Assembly (NCBI RefSeq): GCF_031877795.1
Contig: NC_133971.1
Location: forward strand, 3,094,195-3,158,194
Direction: 5' to 3'
Source of the DNA: Strix aluco
Taxonomy: Eukaryota > Chordata > Aves > Strigiformes > Strigidae
Length of the DNA: 64,000 bases
Part shown: piece after piece, positions 63,623-64,000 of the stretch
How positions within the stretch are numbered: the stretch's first letter is position 1
Layout: every line of letters begins with the position of its first letter
Made by a program: the position numbers and the translations under genes
Notes under the pieces: model-generated
What the model saw: the letters and a program-made list of their open reading frames with translations, nothing else
Told to the model about the DNA's origin: nothing
Databases searched by the model: none

Positions 63623-63814
63623 CTCTTCCATAGCACTGATGAGGTTCTGAGTGGACTTGCTGATCTCTCCACCTGCCGCTGGCAGACCACTGCCATGTGT
63701 GAAAAAGGCCGATCCCGGAGTTGTATGCCCATTCATGTCTACAGTATAACTTGCTTTCACAGGACAGCAGAGTTGGTTGTGCAGGATAAAATACACAACA
63801 AAGACATAAAGACC
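63623..63814 (-). CDS. ADGRV1: ADGRV1 third-from-last exon (end of TM7, start of tail)
   Basis: 192 bp, phase 0 at both ends, with acceptor CTCTTTCAG|GGTCTT and donor GAAGAG|GTAACA. The first residues, [15 protein letters not shown], are hydrophobic and form the cytoplasmic half of transmembrane helix 7. CC, possible palmitoylation sites in the helix-8 region, follows immediately. The tail continues with [11 protein letters not shown], a Gly/Pro-rich turn, then [17 protein letters not shown]. The sequence agrees with the VLGR1 family tail as I know it. Upstream exons coding the other helices, GPS site and Calx-beta repeats lie beyond the window. Confidence 0.95.
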
Positions 63815-64000
63815 CTGAAAGAGAGAGAGAAAAAAAACATCAGTGTGTGAAATGCAGGGAGCTTACATCAGAGTTTGAACGCAGTCATGGCAAGGACCTA
63901 TGTTTTGTGGCAGATGCCTTCCCTTACACCAGCAGTCCATGCCTCAAAAGGCTGCAGACAGTTTCTATGAAAAATGAGAGATGACGTCACTGCTCATCAG
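63815..64000 (-). other. ADGRV1: ADGRV1 intron, partial
   Basis: Begins (on the gene strand, ends) with a T/CT-rich tract and TTTCAG next to the exon. It runs off the right edge of the window with no further exon seen. Confidence 0.85.

Larger units (their letters stand above)
51510..64000 (-). other. ADGRV1: ADGRV1 gene, 3' portion (partial at right edge)
   Basis: Gene-span entry. Three exons, two complete introns (2149 and 9318 bp) and part of a third intron are in the window, with the 5' bulk of the gene beyond 64000. ADGRV1 encodes one of the largest GPCRs: an extracellular array of Calx-beta domains, an autoproteolytic GAIN/GPS region, seven helices and a short tail. Only the end of helix 7 and the tail are encoded here. 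The protein forms ankle links at hair-cell stereocilia and periciliary links in photoreceptors, with usherin, whirlin and PDZD7 (established for mammals). The left boundary is my estimate from a polyadenylation signal. Confidence 0.93.

Noticed and set aside
51859..63814. Assignment of the right-end exons to ADGRA3 (GPR125) or another adhesion GPCR
   Set aside because: ADGRA2/ADGRA3 tails are much longer and, as I recall, end in ETTV-type ligands. The short 157-residue tail with [14 protein letters not shown] and terminal DTHL fits ADGRV1.
1..64000. CRISPR arrays, tRNA, rRNA or other bacterial-type systems
   Set aside because: No regularly spaced repeats, no tRNA box B (GGTTCGANTCC) pattern, and the sequence is vertebrate in character.

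Overview
The window looks like nuclear DNA from a bird. Its signature repeats are several 5'-truncated CR1 LINE copies, some ending in the avian 8-bp tail (ATTCTATG or GATTCTGT units), plus three nearly identical solo LTRs. There are no bacterial-style gene arrays. Almost all open reading frames are short, unrelated to known proteins, and best read as chance.

The only protein-coding gene I can support is the 3' end of ADGRV1 (VLGR1/GPR98, the very large adhesion GPCR of Usher syndrome type 2C). It runs on the minus strand at the right end. Three coding exons are visible, at 63623-63814, 61296-61473 and 51859-51977. All have AG/GT splice sites and compatible phases. Together they encode the end of transmembrane helix 7 and the whole cytoplasmic tail, finishing in the PDZ-binding motif DTHL. 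The rest of the gene lies beyond the right edge. The 3' UTR probably ends near 51.5 kb at an AATAAA signal. ADGRV1 sits in a human 5q14 segment that corresponds to the avian Z chromosome, so a Z-linked origin is likely (inference).

Layout: 1-51.5 kb is gene-poor DNA downstream of ADGRV1. In human the next gene in this direction is ARRDC3; no ARRDC3 sequence was recognised here. This stretch holds two ancient CR1-like reverse transcriptase relics (about 1.3-1.6 kb and 22.0-22.8 kb). It also holds younger CR1 3' ends (12.6, 14.0, 25.3, 32.4, 35.1 and 37.8 kb), two solo LTRs (31.0 and 39.7 kb), a GC-rich G-quadruplex-prone block next to an AT-rich array (12.0-12.6 kb), and a 290-bp polypyrimidine microsatellite (43.8 kb). 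From 51.5 to 64 kb is the ADGRV1 3' gene body. Its 9.3-kb last intron carries a third copy of the same LTR, antisense to the gene, and a CR1 fragment. Its 2.1-kb penultimate intron is about one quarter (TTTTC)n-type polypyrimidine tract.

The most distinctive signal is the LTR family: three copies of about 730 bp, each with TG...CA ends and its own 4-bp target-site duplication (CCAC, ACTG, GGGA), within 27 kb. I saw no undescribed multi-gene system.
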